Below are positions 17,213 to 24,821 of a DNA stretch of 64,000 nucleotides, piece after piece. The position numbers and the translations under genes were made by a program. The stretch spans positions 124,001-188,000 of the forward strand of contig JAKSRJ010000001.1 in the NCBI GenBank assembly GCA_024403715.1, given 5' to 3'. The first letter of the stretch is position 1; the number at the start of each line of letters is the position of its first letter. The notes under the pieces are model-generated. The model saw only the letters and a list, made by a program, of their open reading frames with translations, did not search any database and had not been told where the DNA came from. This stretch comes from Saccharofermentans sp. (GTDB lineage Bacteria; Bacillota; Clostridia; Saccharofermentanales; Saccharofermentanaceae).

Positions 17213-18931
17213 ATGAAGAAATGTCCTGTTTGTGGAGTTATGATGGGTGACAACGTTGCTCGTTGCTCCATGTGTAAGTACGATTTCCAGAAGGCATCAG
17301 GTGGTGATGCTAGCGCCGTAATGGCTGAGGCTAAGCGTAATTTCGACAAGAAGGAAGAGGAGAACCTTGCTAGAACTGAGGCGAGAAGATCCGAAGAAGA
17401 AAAGCGTCTTGCCGAGATTAGAGAGAAGATTAATCGTGAGATGGAGACTTTAACCACTCAGTTTGAAGCTGAGAAGGTTAGAATTGATAAGCAGTATGAG
17501 CTTATGCAGAAGGCTGCCGAAGACGAGAAGGCTAGACTTGAGAAGGAACTCGAAGAGTCTAGGGCTTTGGTTCAGGTCGAGAGAGATAAGATTGCAACTG
17601 CAAGAGCTCAGGGAGAGCAAGCAAAGCAGGAAAAGATTGCTGAAGGTCAGGCTGAGTACGACAAGGTAATGGCTCAGGCAGCAAATGACCGTCAGATTAT
17701 GCTTGATCAGACTCAGAAGGAGATTAACGAAGCAGCAGCTAGAATTGATGCTGAATATGCTGAAGTTATTAAGAAGAGAGATCAGCTTGTGGCAGAAGCT
17801 CAGGAAGCACAGGCTTACATTGAGAACGCAGATCAGATTCGTAAGGAACTCGAGGCTGTTCAGGCAGAGCAGGATAGCGTGATTGCTGCTAAGAAGCAGG
17901 AGATTGCTAATAAGCAGGCTGAGTACGATCAGCTCGCAGTAGATTTTGAAGCAGAGAAGGCTAGACTTGAGAAGGAAGGCCGTGAGATCGCTGAACAGCA
18001 GGCTGGTGAAGCTCTTAAGATTAAGGAGCAGGCTGAGAAGGAACTTGCTCAGATTAATGCAGAGAAGGAAGTTGTAATCGCTCAGGTTCAGCAACAGCAG
18101 GAAGCAGCTCAGCAGGAGATTGACGGTATCAGAGAACAGGCTAAGCAGATCATCGAAGAAGCAGAGGCCGCTGCAGCACAGCGCGATGAAGCTATCAAGA
18201 TTATTAATGAAGCTGAATCTACAATTAAGGCTATTGAGAACCAGAAGGCTTCTTTGGAAGCTGATATGGCTAAGGAAGTAGCAGATATGGATGCTACTCG
18301 TGCTCAGCATGAGCAGGTTGTTGCAGACCTTCAGAATTCAGCTACTGAATTGAGCAGTAATATCGAAGCTATTGCGGCAGAGTATGAGGCTGCTAAGGTT
18401 ACTATTGCTGATGCTCAGAATATCGAAGTAGCTGCTAGAGCTACTGCAGAAGAGATTATTCTCGACGCAGAGAAGAGATCTGTATTCCTCAAGGAAGCAG
18501 CTCTTAAGGAGAGCGATAAGGGAGTATACCTCAAGACTATTGAGGAGAAGGAAAATATTATTAAGGAGATGGAGATGGAAAAGGCTCAGCTTGATGCAAA
18601 GATTCAGCAGCTCGAGGCTTCTATGCAGGCTCTTGAGAAGAAGGCTGCCGCTGGTGGATTCGGTGGTGGAGATAACGGCCCTAAGGAGTATGCTGTTGAA
18701 GTTGTAAATCACAATGGTGCTTCTGAGGTAGACGCTGATGGCGTAGCTGAGGTTCTTGCTAAGAGATCCGCTGATGGATGGAAGCTAGTATCTGTTATTA
18801 ATGATGATGGTGGTAAGCTCCAGAGCTCTATTGGTGGAAGTGATGGCGGCGGAGTTGGTTCTCTTGCTATGGGCTCCTATTCTTCTAAGGAAGATAGAGT
18901 TGTAATGATTTTCGAGAGAAGCAGAAAGTAA
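17213..18931 (+). CDS. Zinc-ribbon / long coiled-coil protein with DUF4177-like C-terminus
   Basis: A 572-residue protein of unusual architecture. An N-terminal zinc ribbon (C4, C7, C18, C21; CPVCG and CSMCK) leads into a nearly uninterrupted Glu/Lys/Gln/Ala-rich coiled coil from about residue 30 to 480, a short Gly-rich hinge (GGFGGGDNG), and a compact C-terminal domain of about 75 residues. In that domain KEYAVEVVNHNG, RSADGWKLVSVIND and VVMIFERS resemble the small DUF4177 fold. No membrane segment is present. The codon choice is that of a well-expressed gene. A cytoplasmic scaffold or filament-forming protein is plausible; function is unknown. It is monocistronic, with a strong terminator. 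Confidence 0.8.
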   Translation: MKKCPVCGVMMGDNVARCSMCKYDFQKASGGDASAVMAEAKRNFDKKEEENLARTEARRSEEEKRLAEIREKINREMETLTTQFEAEKVRIDKQYELMQKAAEDEKARLEKELEESRALVQVERDKIATARAQGEQAKQEKIAEGQAEYDKVMAQAANDRQIMLDQTQKEINEAAARIDAEYAEVIKKRDQLVAEAQEAQAYIENADQIRKELEAVQAEQDSVIAAKKQEIANKQAEYDQLAVDFEAEKARLEKEGREIAEQQAGEALKIKEQAEKELAQINAEKEVVIAQVQQQQEAAQQEIDGIREQAKQIIEEAEAAAAQRDEAIKIINEAESTIKAIENQKASLEADMAKEVADMDATRAQHEQVVADLQNSATELSSNIEAIAAEYEAAKVTIADAQNIEVAARATAEEIILDAEKRSVFLKEAALKESDKGVYLKTIEEKENIIKEMEMEKAQLDAKIQQLEASMQALEKKAAAGGFGGGDNGPKEYAVEVVNHNGASEVDADGVAEVLAKRSADGWKLVSVINDDGGKLQSSIGGSDGGGVGSLAMGSYSSKEDRVVMIFERSRK

Positions 18932-18964
18932 TTACATAATCCATCCAAAAATAATGATTATTTT

Positions 18965-18992
18965 AGGCCTCGGTAAAACCGAGGCCTTTTTA
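18965..18992 (+). terminator. Strong terminator after the coiled-coil gene
   Basis: A perfect nine-base GC-rich stem, AGGCCTCGG with CCGAGGCCT around a TAAAA loop, is followed by TTTTTA. Confidence 0.92.
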
Positions 18993-19139
18993 GTTCTTAA
19001 AAGTGATGTTAACTGCATAAAAACTTGGTATTTGTTCATACTTTGTTTGTATAAATTACCAACTAACGGGATTATAATTAAAATTGCTTGAGAATTTACT
19101 CGAGCCACAGTTAAAAATCTCCGAAGGAGGATACATCAC

Positions 19140-21257
19140 ATGGGAAATTATTCCGCAGATAAGATACGTAATATCGCGTTGCTCGGTCACGGTGGTTCCG
19201 GTAAGACTGCTCTCGCTGAGGCAATGCTCTTCAGTACTGGTGCAATTGACAAACTCGGTAGAGGCGCCGATGGATCCACTGTAATGGATTATGATCCAGA
19301 AGAGATTAAGCGCAGCATTTCCATTAGTGATTCTGTTGCATATTGTGAGTATAAAGATAGCAAGATTAATATTATCGATACTCCAGGTGACTTTGACTTC
19401 TTGGGTGAAGCAATGTCAGCTATCAGAGTAGCTGATAGTGGTATCGTTGTAGTATCCGCTAAGGGTGGTACTTCTGTTGGTTCACGTAAGGCCATCAGAC
19501 TTATGAGACGTAAGAAGGTTCCTTTCCTCTTCTTCGTAAATAGAATGGATGAACCACACGCTGATTTTGATGTAGTTGTTAACCGTATGATGGATAGATA
19601 CGGACCTTCTGTTATCCCTCTTTCATTCCCAATTATGGAAGATGGTATGATGACAGGTATTGTAGATGTAATGAACAGGAAGGCCTTTGAGGTTGATTCT
19701 AAGACTGGCGCTATGAAGGAATTCCCACTTCCTGAGAAATATAATGCTAAGATAGATGAACTTCAGAACCGAGTTAACGAGGTTGTAGCAGAAGCAGATG
19801 ATGAGCTTATGGAGAAGTTCTTTGCTGGCGAGCCTTTCACAGAGGATGAGTTCCGTCATGGTGTTCATGCAGGCTTCAGAGAAGGTAAGCTCCACCCAAT
19901 TTACTGTGGTTCAGCTTACAAGAACTGGGGTGTTGATTTCCTCCTTAACTGTATTTCTAAGGACACACCTCCAGCAGGTAAGAAGCCAATGCTTATTGGT
20001 ACTAAGGCAGACGGCTCTACTGAGGATGTTCCTTGTAACGTAGAAGATCCACTCGCTTGCTTTGTATTTAAGACAATTGTTGATCCATTCGTTGGTCGTA
20101 TCAGCATCATCAAGGTAAATGCTGGTTCTATTAAGGCTAACTCTACTGTCTTTAATGCAACTAAGAATAAGGAAGAAAGAATCGGTTCTTTGTTCTTCCT
20201 TAAGGGTAAGAAGCAGATTACTACAGATGAGATTACAGCTGGTGATATCGGTGCTGCAGCAAAGCTATCAATAACAGAGACTAACGATACACTCTGCGAT
20301 AAATCTCGTGTACTTGAGATGCCTAAGGTATCTTTCCCTACACCATGTCTTTCTAAGTCTATCTTGCCTAAGGCAAAGGGTGATGAGGATAAGATTGTAG
20401 CAGGTCTTTTGAAGCTTCGTGATGAGGATTGTACATTCAATATCGTAACTGATCCTGAGACTAAGGAGATGGTTATCTCTGGTATGGGTGAGCAGCAACT
20501 CTCAGTGCTAATTAGCAAGCTTAAGGCTAAGTACAATGTTGAAGCAACACTTGCTGAGCCTAAGGTTCCATATCGTGAAGCTATTAAGGGCAGAATTAAG
20601 GTTCAGGGTAAGCACAAGAAGCAGTCTGGTGGACACGGTCAGTACGGTGATGTATGGATTGAGTTCGAGCCTAACATGGATACAGAAGAACTCGTATTTG
20701 AGGAGAAGGTATTCGGTGGTGCAGTTCCTAAGAATTACTTCCCAGCAGTAGAGAAAGGGCTTCAGGATTCTGTTAAGAAGGGTATCCTCGCTGGCTTCCC
20801 AGTTGTTGGTTTGAAGGCAACACTTCTTGATGGTTCTTACCACCCAGTAGATTCTTCTGAGCAGGCATTTAAGATGGCAGCTGCTCTCGCGTTTAAGGCG
20901 GGTATGGAGCAGGGTGGAACAATGCTTCTTGAGCCAATCTCTGCTGTATCTGTTCATGTACCAGATGAGTTCCAGGGCGATATCATTGGTGATATCACAA
21001 AGCGTAGAGGTCGTATCATTGGAATGGGTACAGATGAAGCTGAGCCAGCAGATGATAAGACAGCAATTCTTGGAGCAGATTCTAATACTGCAATTGTTAT
21101 CTGCGAGGTTCCAACAGCTGAGATGCTTGAGTACGCTACAGATCTTAAGGCTATGACTCAGGGCCGTGGTTGGTTCTCCATAGAGCACGCTCGTTATGAA
21201 CCAGCGCCTTCTGATGTAGCTTCTAAGGTTATCGCTGAGGCTAAGGTAGAAGAGTAA
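19140..21257 (+). CDS. Elongation factor G paralogue (EF-G2-like GTPase)
   Basis: The 705-residue translational GTPase has all EF-G domains. G1 is GHGGSGKT (residues 14-21), G3 DTPGDFDF, and G4 NRMD (usual NKMD). Switch I reads GSTVMDYDPEEIKRSISI in place of the classic TMDWMEQEQERGITI, which marks the EF-G2-like branch. Domain IV and V motifs (GQYGDVWIEFEP, HPVDSSEQAFKMA, GRGWFSIEHARYEP) are intact. It is not beside rpsL/rpsG/tuf, so it is probably not the main housekeeping fusA. A role in stress translation or ribosome recycling is possible but not shown. The ATG follows AAGGAGG, and a terminator follows. Confidence 0.88.
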   Translation: MGNYSADKIRNIALLGHGGSGKTALAEAMLFSTGAIDKLGRGADGSTVMDYDPEEIKRSISISDSVAYCEYKDSKINIIDTPGDFDFLGEAMSAIRVADSGIVVVSAKGGTSVGSRKAIRLMRRKKVPFLFFVNRMDEPHADFDVVVNRMMDRYGPSVIPLSFPIMEDGMMTGIVDVMNRKAFEVDSKTGAMKEFPLPEKYNAKIDELQNRVNEVVAEADDELMEKFFAGEPFTEDEFRHGVHAGFREGKLHPIYCGSAYKNWGVDFLLNCISKDTPPAGKKPMLIGTKADGSTEDVPCNVEDPLACFVFKTIVDPFVGRISIIKVNAGSIKANSTVFNATKNKEERIGSLFFLKGKKQITTDEITAGDIGAAAKLSITETNDTLCDKSRVLEMPKVSFPTPCLSKSILPKAKGDEDKIVAGLLKLRDEDCTFNIVTDPETKEMVISGMGEQQLSVLISKLKAKYNVEATLAEPKVPYREAIKGRIKVQGKHKKQSGGHGQYGDVWIEFEPNMDTEELVFEEKVFGGAVPKNYFPAVEKGLQDSVKKGILAGFPVVGLKATLLDGSYHPVDSSEQAFKMAAALAFKAGMEQGGTMLLEPISAVSVHVPDEFQGDIIGDITKRRGRIIGMGTDEAEPADDKTAILGADSNTAIVICEVPTAEMLEYATDLKAMTQGRGWFSIEHARYEPAPSDVASKVIAEAKVEE

Positions 21258-21281
21258 TCTGATAATTGATTAAGTAGCTAG

Positions 21282-21314
21282 ACCTCCCGTGGGTTTGTCC
21301 TGTGGGAGGTTTTT
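21282..21314 (+). terminator. Terminator after the EF-G paralogue
   Basis: The arms ACCTCCC and GGGAGGT pair across a 15-base loop and are followed by TTTTT. Confidence 0.85.
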
Positions 21315-21337
21315 GATGCAGAAAAGCGAGATTAGTG

Positions 21338-21366
21338 TTGACAACCTTTCGAAATGAGATTATACT
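21338..21366 (+). promoter_or_regulatory. Sigma-A promoter of the PadR operon
   Basis: TTGACA at 21338-21343, a 17-bp spacer and TATACT at 21361-21366 form a near-consensus vegetative promoter. Its -10 box runs into the palindrome described in the next entry. Confidence 0.9.
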
Positions 21367-21424
21367 ACGACCATCGTAGTACGACAGCCGTAACAACGAT
21401 AGATGAAGTAACGGCAGTCGTAGT
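21363..21424 (+). promoter_or_regulatory. Multi-dyad operator region, probable PadR site
   Basis: A perfect palindrome TACTACGA-CCA-TCGTAGTA (21363-21381) overlaps the -10 box. Directly behind it ACGACAGCCGT (21381-21391) and ACGGCAGTCGT (21411-21421) form a second, 11-base dyad with one mismatch, and TCGTAGTA recurs at 21417-21424. PadR-type repressors commonly bind long dyads at their own promoters, so autorepression is the simplest reading. Confidence 0.75.
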
Positions 21425-21445
21425 ATTACGGAAAGGGGATTAGAT

Positions 21446-21778
21446 ATGGCGGGAATTAGTAGCGATGTAATCAGAGGCTACAACGATACGATTATCCTTT
21501 ATCTGTTTATGGACGGGCCATCCTACGGATATGAGATATCGAAGCGTATCAAGCAGATCTCTGATGAAAAATACATCATCAAGGAAACAACACTTTACTC
21601 GGCTTTCACTAGAATGGAAAAGAACGGATACATCGAGTCATTCCAGGACGAAGCTGAAGTAGGTGGCAAAAAGAGAACTTACTACAGAATCACAGACTTA
21701 GGTAGAAGTTACTACCAGGAAAAGTGCGAAGAGTGGGAACTCACAAAGGATGTTATTGAGAAGTTTATTGAGAGGTAA
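21446..21778 (+). CDS. PadR family transcriptional regulator
   Basis: The 110-residue protein is a PadR-type winged helix: LFMDGPSYGYEISKRIKQIS (helix-turn-helix), the KETTLYSAFTRMEKNGYIES recognition region, and the wing RTYYRITDLGRSYYQE. Its length matches the short PadR-s2 class. It heads a three-gene operon with a HAAS-domain membrane protein and a DUF4097 protein, a recurrent Firmicutes arrangement linked to envelope stress and antimicrobial peptides (family knowledge). The GGAAAGGGG ribosome binding site lies just upstream of the ATG. Binding to the adjacent dyads is inferred. Confidence 0.92.
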   Translation: MAGISSDVIRGYNDTIILYLFMDGPSYGYEISKRIKQISDEKYIIKETTLYSAFTRMEKNGYIESFQDEAEVGGKKRTYYRITDLGRSYYQEKCEEWELTKDVIEKFIER

Positions 21779-21781
21779 GAA

Positions 21782-22750
21782 ATGGATACGATTAAGAATT
21801 ATTTGGACAATATGTTTTTAAGCCTTCCTGTTACAGAAGAGGTCCTGAAGGCAAAAGAAGAATTGTTTCAGATGATGGAAGATAAGTACGAAGAGTTAAT
21901 CGCAGAGGGTAAGTCAAAGAACGAGGCTGTTGGCGTAGTAATCTCAGAGTTTGGAAACTTGGAAGAAATCGCAGAAGAGCTCGGAATTAAGACAGCAGTA
22001 GAGAATACTGAGAGCAAAGATTTACTTCCACTTGATAGGGTCAAGGCATATATCGCAGGATCTTTGAAGAGAGCTGATTATATTTCCGCAGGCGTATTGC
22101 TTTGCATCTGCTGTGTAGTTCCACCAATCATTCTTGAATATATTAATCTTGATGGAGTGGGCGCGGCATTAATGTTTGTATTGATCGCTATTGCTGTAGG
22201 CTTCTTCATCGTTGCAGGTACTAAGTCAGATGACATTAAAGCAATTGAGCGTGGCGAGTTTACTCTTGGAATCGAGTCAGCTGAATATGTTGCTAACGAG
22301 AAGAAGAGATACTTGTCTACAGCAAAGATGATGCTCTCAATCGGTGTTGGCCTTTGTATTTTATGCGTCTTCCCTCCTATTTTGCTGGACAGCGCTGTAG
22401 GTAACGCCTTCACCGATGCGCTTGGAGGAGCTGCTCTCTTCTGCTCAGTTGGTCTTGGAGTATTTCTTATCACTAATCAGGCAAATAAGATGGCAGGTTA
22501 CGACAGGCTCTTAAAGCTTAACGAAGTAGGATCCATGGGTGAGAAGTTTGTTGAAGCAGAGGATCGTCCAAGTAATACAATCGTAGGAACAATTCTTTCT
22601 GTTTACTGGTATACAGTGCTTTGTGTGTTTCTTATTGTAGGTTTTGTGTCTTTCCACTGGTTTGCAGCTTTAAGCATCTGGTTCTACGCTCTACTCGCAT
22701 ATATTGCTCTTAAGGTACTCGATAATCAGCTTAAGAAGATGGAGGCATAA
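21782..22750 (+). CDS. HAAS-domain (DUF1700-like) membrane protein
   Basis: This 322-residue protein starts 3 bp after the PadR stop. Residues 1-70 form the helical HAAS signalling domain (YLDNMFLSLPVTEE, EFGNLEEIAEELGI). Six hydrophobic helices follow, in three pairs at about 98-145, 180-230 and 265-310; the first two pairs share the pattern GVLLCICCVVPP / GVGLCILCVFPP and seem to be an internal duplication. HAAS proteins next to PadR and DUF4097 genes form a conserved module. The molecular role is unknown; a membrane partner of the DUF4097 protein is plausible. Confidence 0.85.
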   Translation: MDTIKNYLDNMFLSLPVTEEVLKAKEELFQMMEDKYEELIAEGKSKNEAVGVVISEFGNLEEIAEELGIKTAVENTESKDLLPLDRVKAYIAGSLKRADYISAGVLLCICCVVPPIILEYINLDGVGAALMFVLIAIAVGFFIVAGTKSDDIKAIERGEFTLGIESAEYVANEKKRYLSTAKMMLSIGVGLCILCVFPPILLDSAVGNAFTDALGGAALFCSVGLGVFLITNQANKMAGYDRLLKLNEVGSMGEKFVEAEDRPSNTIVGTILSVYWYTVLCVFLIVGFVSFHWFAALSIWFYALLAYIALKVLDNQLKKMEA

Positions 22751-22754
22751 GGAA

Positions 22755-23576
22755 ATGAAGGGTTTTAATAAGAAGATATATATAACAATATTAACAATCG
22801 CTACAGTAGTATTGGTTTTATTGGGAATTGTTATTCATGTAATGATTCCGATGATTAACCATAAGTTTAGTTTTGGAGTTAGAGGTAACAGAATCACTGA
22901 GGAGTATGATGTTCCATCTGATATTCATAATATTACTTTTGATGGCGATGCTATCGAACTCGTTATCAGAGCTGACAGCTCTGTTGATTCCATAGAGTGC
23001 ACATACAGCGGCCAAGAAGAACTTCTTCCTAGTATGTCAGTTAGTGATGATACAATCTCTTTCTCACAGAACGTTACACGTAACATCAGGTTTGGCAATA
23101 TCGAGAGCCCAGAACTTACAATTCTTGTTAATCCAGAATTAGAGTTTGAGAATATTTTTATCACAGTTAATGCGGGTGATGTTGAGATAACAAATATATC
23201 AGTAGAATCACTTAAGGGCGATTTCGATGCTGGTAATATCGAGATTTTTGACACAACAATTGATTCATTCGTAGTTGATACAGATGCAGGCAATGTTGAA
23301 GTGACAGGTGGAAATATCAATTCTTCAAATGTCAGCTGCGACGCTGGAAACATTGAATTTGTTAATGTGAATTTTGATAACTTCGACGGTACATGTGATA
23401 TGGGTAACATCGAGATTCGTGGAATTAATACTTCTGACTACTCAATCGATGCAGAAGTGGATATGGGAGATATTACAGTAAATGGTGCTTCTGAGGGTGG
23501 TAATTATCATAGTGGTAATGCTGACAACACAATAACAGTTGAAGTTAGTATGGGCGCTATTACAATCGCAGATTAA
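22755..23576 (+). CDS. DUF4097 family beta-helix protein, membrane-anchored
   Basis: About 273 residues from the ATG at 22755, which follows GGAGG and AAGGAA and lies 4 bp after the previous stop. An N-terminal membrane segment (about residues 8-30, ITILTIATVVLVLLGIVIHVM) is followed by repetitive beta-strand sequence. DAGNIE, DAGNVE, DMGNIE and DMGDIT recur roughly every 20 residues, forming the ladder typical of DUF4097 putative adhesins. The domain should sit outside the membrane. It completes the PadR-HAAS-DUF4097 operon. Its biochemical activity is unknown. Confidence 0.85.
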   Translation: MKGFNKKIYITILTIATVVLVLLGIVIHVMIPMINHKFSFGVRGNRITEEYDVPSDIHNITFDGDAIELVIRADSSVDSIECTYSGQEELLPSMSVSDDTISFSQNVTRNIRFGNIESPELTILVNPELEFENIFITVNAGDVEITNISVESLKGDFDAGNIEIFDTTIDSFVVDTDAGNVEVTGGNINSSNVSCDAGNIEFVNVNFDNFDGTCDMGNIEIRGINTSDYSIDAEVDMGDITVNGASEGGNYHSGNADNTITVEVSMGAITIAD

Positions 23577-23600
23577 GAATAAGGGATATGATATTGAAAG

Positions 23601-23630
23601 AATAGAGGGTTTTGATAAAGCCCTCTATTT
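23601..23630. terminator. Bidirectional terminator
   Basis: AATAGAGGG and CCCTCTATT pair around an 11-base loop, and the right flank is T-rich. It lies between the DUF4097 gene and the convergent acyltransferase gene, whose stop codon overlaps the right arm. Confidence 0.8.
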
Positions 23631-24756
23631 ATTTGTAAGTAACAGGACACGTGGAATGATTCTGATTTTTATGTGTTAAGTAGTATTTTTTAACACTTTC
23701 AATAATAAAGGCAATCAAAATACTTCCAATTAATCCACTCCAGAAACCAATGCGCAAAGTTGGTTGATATCGTGACCAAGCACTATTTACAAAAGTATTG
23801 ATAGGGAAATCTTGATATTCTGAACTTCCACTTTGTATTTTGCTATAAATAAACATCGCAGGGAGATTAACAAATAGTAAATGTGTTTCCATAATGGTAA
23901 ATGTATTTCGTCCTATGAAATCAATAATACGAATTGATCCTAATTTTGCTGATATTACTCTCGCTAACTCATAATAGAAAACTATTCCTGTTAATGAAGA
24001 AATGAAAGGAAGCAGAATATTACTAAAAGATTCCATTGAGCTTGTTGAGTAAAAATTGATGTTAAATTTCAATATGTATATTAATGTAATGTTAGTTAAT
24101 ACACAGATTAGACAGACTGTTAAAGTATTTAATTTTAGTAACCTAGACTCAATATATTTATTGAATATATGTCCCATATCATAAAAAGCAAGGTAAAAAA
24201 TCGCTCTAACTAGCCAAGCGCTATCACTCGAACGTATTGAATCATAATGAAAAATGCACATCCACAAGCTGAATATAGCACCGCAAACTATAACTATCGA
24301 TGTTGTAATATCAGCGAATATGCTAGAGGGTACAAATTTTTTTACCAATATATAAATGATACTTACCCAGAACAACATAATCGCAAACCAGGCAGGACCA
24401 TTAATACTACATGTTGAACCATCAAATAAAGACATGATTGTGGAGCTCAACGTTAACGGTTGTACCCAGTGTGTATCTAGGATTCTATCAATTAATGAAG
24501 CAACAAAAAGGAATACAATATTCCAAATAATATAAGGAATAAAAAGTTTCTTGATTTTCCCCTTAATACTATCTATTAGCGGTTTATCTTTGAAAAAATA
24601 CCCTGAAGCAAATACGAATAGCGGCATGTAAAAGGAATTATATGGAAAAATATCAGTTCCTATAGCCATTACACTATTATTATGATCGTCTATAACCATA
24701 ATGATTAACAGTGTATATAAATATACGAATGTCTGATTTCTCTGCGTTTTGCTCAT
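23629..24756 (-). CDS. Acyltransferase 3 family membrane protein
   Basis: A 375-residue integral membrane protein with about ten hydrophobic helices and the acyltransferase-3 layout: a first helix with YLYTLLIIMVIDDHNNS, the MPLFVFASGYFFKDK loop (usual family motif PLFFFISGF), a GPAWFAIMLFWVSIIY helix, and a late FIGRNTFTIMETHLLF segment that matches the usual GxxSLxIYLxH position. The family O-acetylates or succinylates surface glycans and lipids. The usual catalytic His of helix 1 may be the H in DDHNNS. It is on the minus strand, like the large membrane protein downstream of its start, and has AT-rich codon use. Confidence 0.8.
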   Translation of the reverse strand: MSKTQRNQTFVYLYTLLIIMVIDDHNNSVMAIGTDIFPYNSFYMPLFVFASGYFFKDKPLIDSIKGKIKKLFIPYIIWNIVFLFVASLIDRILDTHWVQPLTLSSTIMSLFDGSTCSINGPAWFAIMLFWVSIIYILVKKFVPSSIFADITTSIVIVCGAIFSLWMCIFHYDSIRSSDSAWLVRAIFYLAFYDMGHIFNKYIESRLLKLNTLTVCLICVLTNITLIYILKFNINFYSTSSMESFSNILLPFISSLTGIVFYYELARVISAKLGSIRIIDFIGRNTFTIMETHLLFVNLPAMFIYSKIQSGSSEYQDFPINTFVNSAWSRYQPTLRIGFWSGLIGSILIAFIIESVKKYYLTHKNQNHSTCPVTYK

Positions 24757-24821
24757 TGTTATTCATAGTATCATGTTAGCTTGTAATAAGATAACGCGAT
24801 GTTTTTTTGTTTAGATGCGGC

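Noticed and set aside
17450..18310. A 286-residue minus-strand ORF rich in Leu and Ser inside the coiled-coil gene
   Set aside because: Glu/Lys-rich coiled-coil codons read backwards give Leu/Phe/Ser; no start signal or independent support.
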